From the NCBI GenBank assembly GCA_022566435.1, contig JADFIX010000333.1, positions 1 to 5,542 of the forward strand: a DNA stretch of 5,542 nt, written 5' to 3'. Source of the stretch: Planctomycetota bacterium (GTDB taxonomy: Bacteria; Planctomycetota; Phycisphaerae; UBA1845). The translations under genes and the position numbers were made by a program. Numbering within the stretch: position 1 is the stretch's first letter; each line of letters starts with the position of its first letter. Below the pieces are notes generated by a model that saw only the letters and a list, made by a program, of their open reading frames with translations, was not told where the DNA came from and ran no database searches. Shown here piece after piece: positions 5,406 through 5,542 of this stretch.

Positions 5406-5542
5406 TCAATGGCAGGATGGACCCGACGAAGCGGGCAAACGCCGTTGTCCCATACCGGGGGAGCGACGCAGGCGTGTTCCGGTGAGCACGGTTCCCGCCG
5501 TAATGAGAAGCAGGGCCATGACGACCACACTCCAATCCGACG
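5406..5542 (-). CDS. C-terminal end of a surface protein with a PEP-CTERM/IPTL-CTERM-like anchor (partial)
   Basis: The minus strand is open from the right edge to a TGA at 5406-5408, giving the last 44 residues of a protein. They begin SDWSVVVMALLLITAGTVL, which matches the pattern of IPTL-CTERM/PEP-CTERM-type sorting tails (a short S-[ED]-W motif, a hydrophobic segment, then arginines); planctomycete versions often read VSEWG-VVM-LL-L-AGT. Here the usual glycine after W is a serine. The arginine cluster RLRR follows, then about 18 more residues (SPGMGQRRL and on), a longer tail than usual. Proteins with such tails are secreted and processed or anchored by an exosortase-type system; the body lies outside the window. 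The two other minus-strand frames here are rich in arginine, proline and histidine and look spurious. Confidence 0.65.
   Translation of the reverse strand, partial: SDWSVVVMALLLITAGTVLTGTRLRRSPGMGQRRLPASSGPSCH

Overview
The window looks like a chromosomal segment from a GC-rich Planctomycetota bacterium. I infer this from sequence only: enzymes with Tat-type signals, a RedB-like thioredoxin-fold protein, the end of a protein carrying a PEP-CTERM/IPTL-CTERM-like anchor, and a GC-rich intergenic repeat built from stacked hairpins, a style I associate with planctomycete genomes. No species can be assigned.

Layout. On the minus strand, positions 1-68 hold the first 22 codons of a gene running off the left edge (possibly a sensor kinase). 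It overlaps the end of a RedB-like membrane-anchored thiol protein (56-667). A 478-base gene-free stretch (668-1145) holds a hairpin and one copy of a short repeat. Two minus-strand genes follow: a Tat-signal class V aminotransferase (1146-2444) and, upstream of it, a Tat-signal RidA/YjgF-family protein (2652-3137). They are separated by 207 bases that include a terminator-like hairpin. A 350-base divergent region (3138-3487) holds the second copy of the short repeat and an excellent sigma-70 promoter overlapped by a perfect 16-base palindrome. On the plus strand this promoter drives a two-gene operon: an ArsR-like winged-helix regulator (3488-4117) and a SRPBCC/AHSA1 protein with two START-like halves (4117-4962), coupled by a one-base stop/start overlap. 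The convergent region 4963-5405 carries a multi-hairpin repeat. The last 137 bases encode, on the minus strand, the C-terminal membrane anchor of a surface protein whose body lies outside the window.

How the genes may work together. The regulator probably controls its own operon through the palindrome, an arrangement common for ArsR plus SRPBCC pairs; the ligand is unknown. The aminotransferase and RidA protein make biochemical sense together, because RidA enzymes hydrolyse reactive enamine/imine products of PLP enzymes; the unusual point is that both seem to be exported. The RedB-like protein and the truncated gene beside it may form a redox or signalling unit. I see no CRISPR array, tRNA, rRNA, transposase or phage gene. 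The most interesting items are the exported RidA/PLP pair, the promoter-operator, the duplicated SRPBCC protein and the structured repeats.
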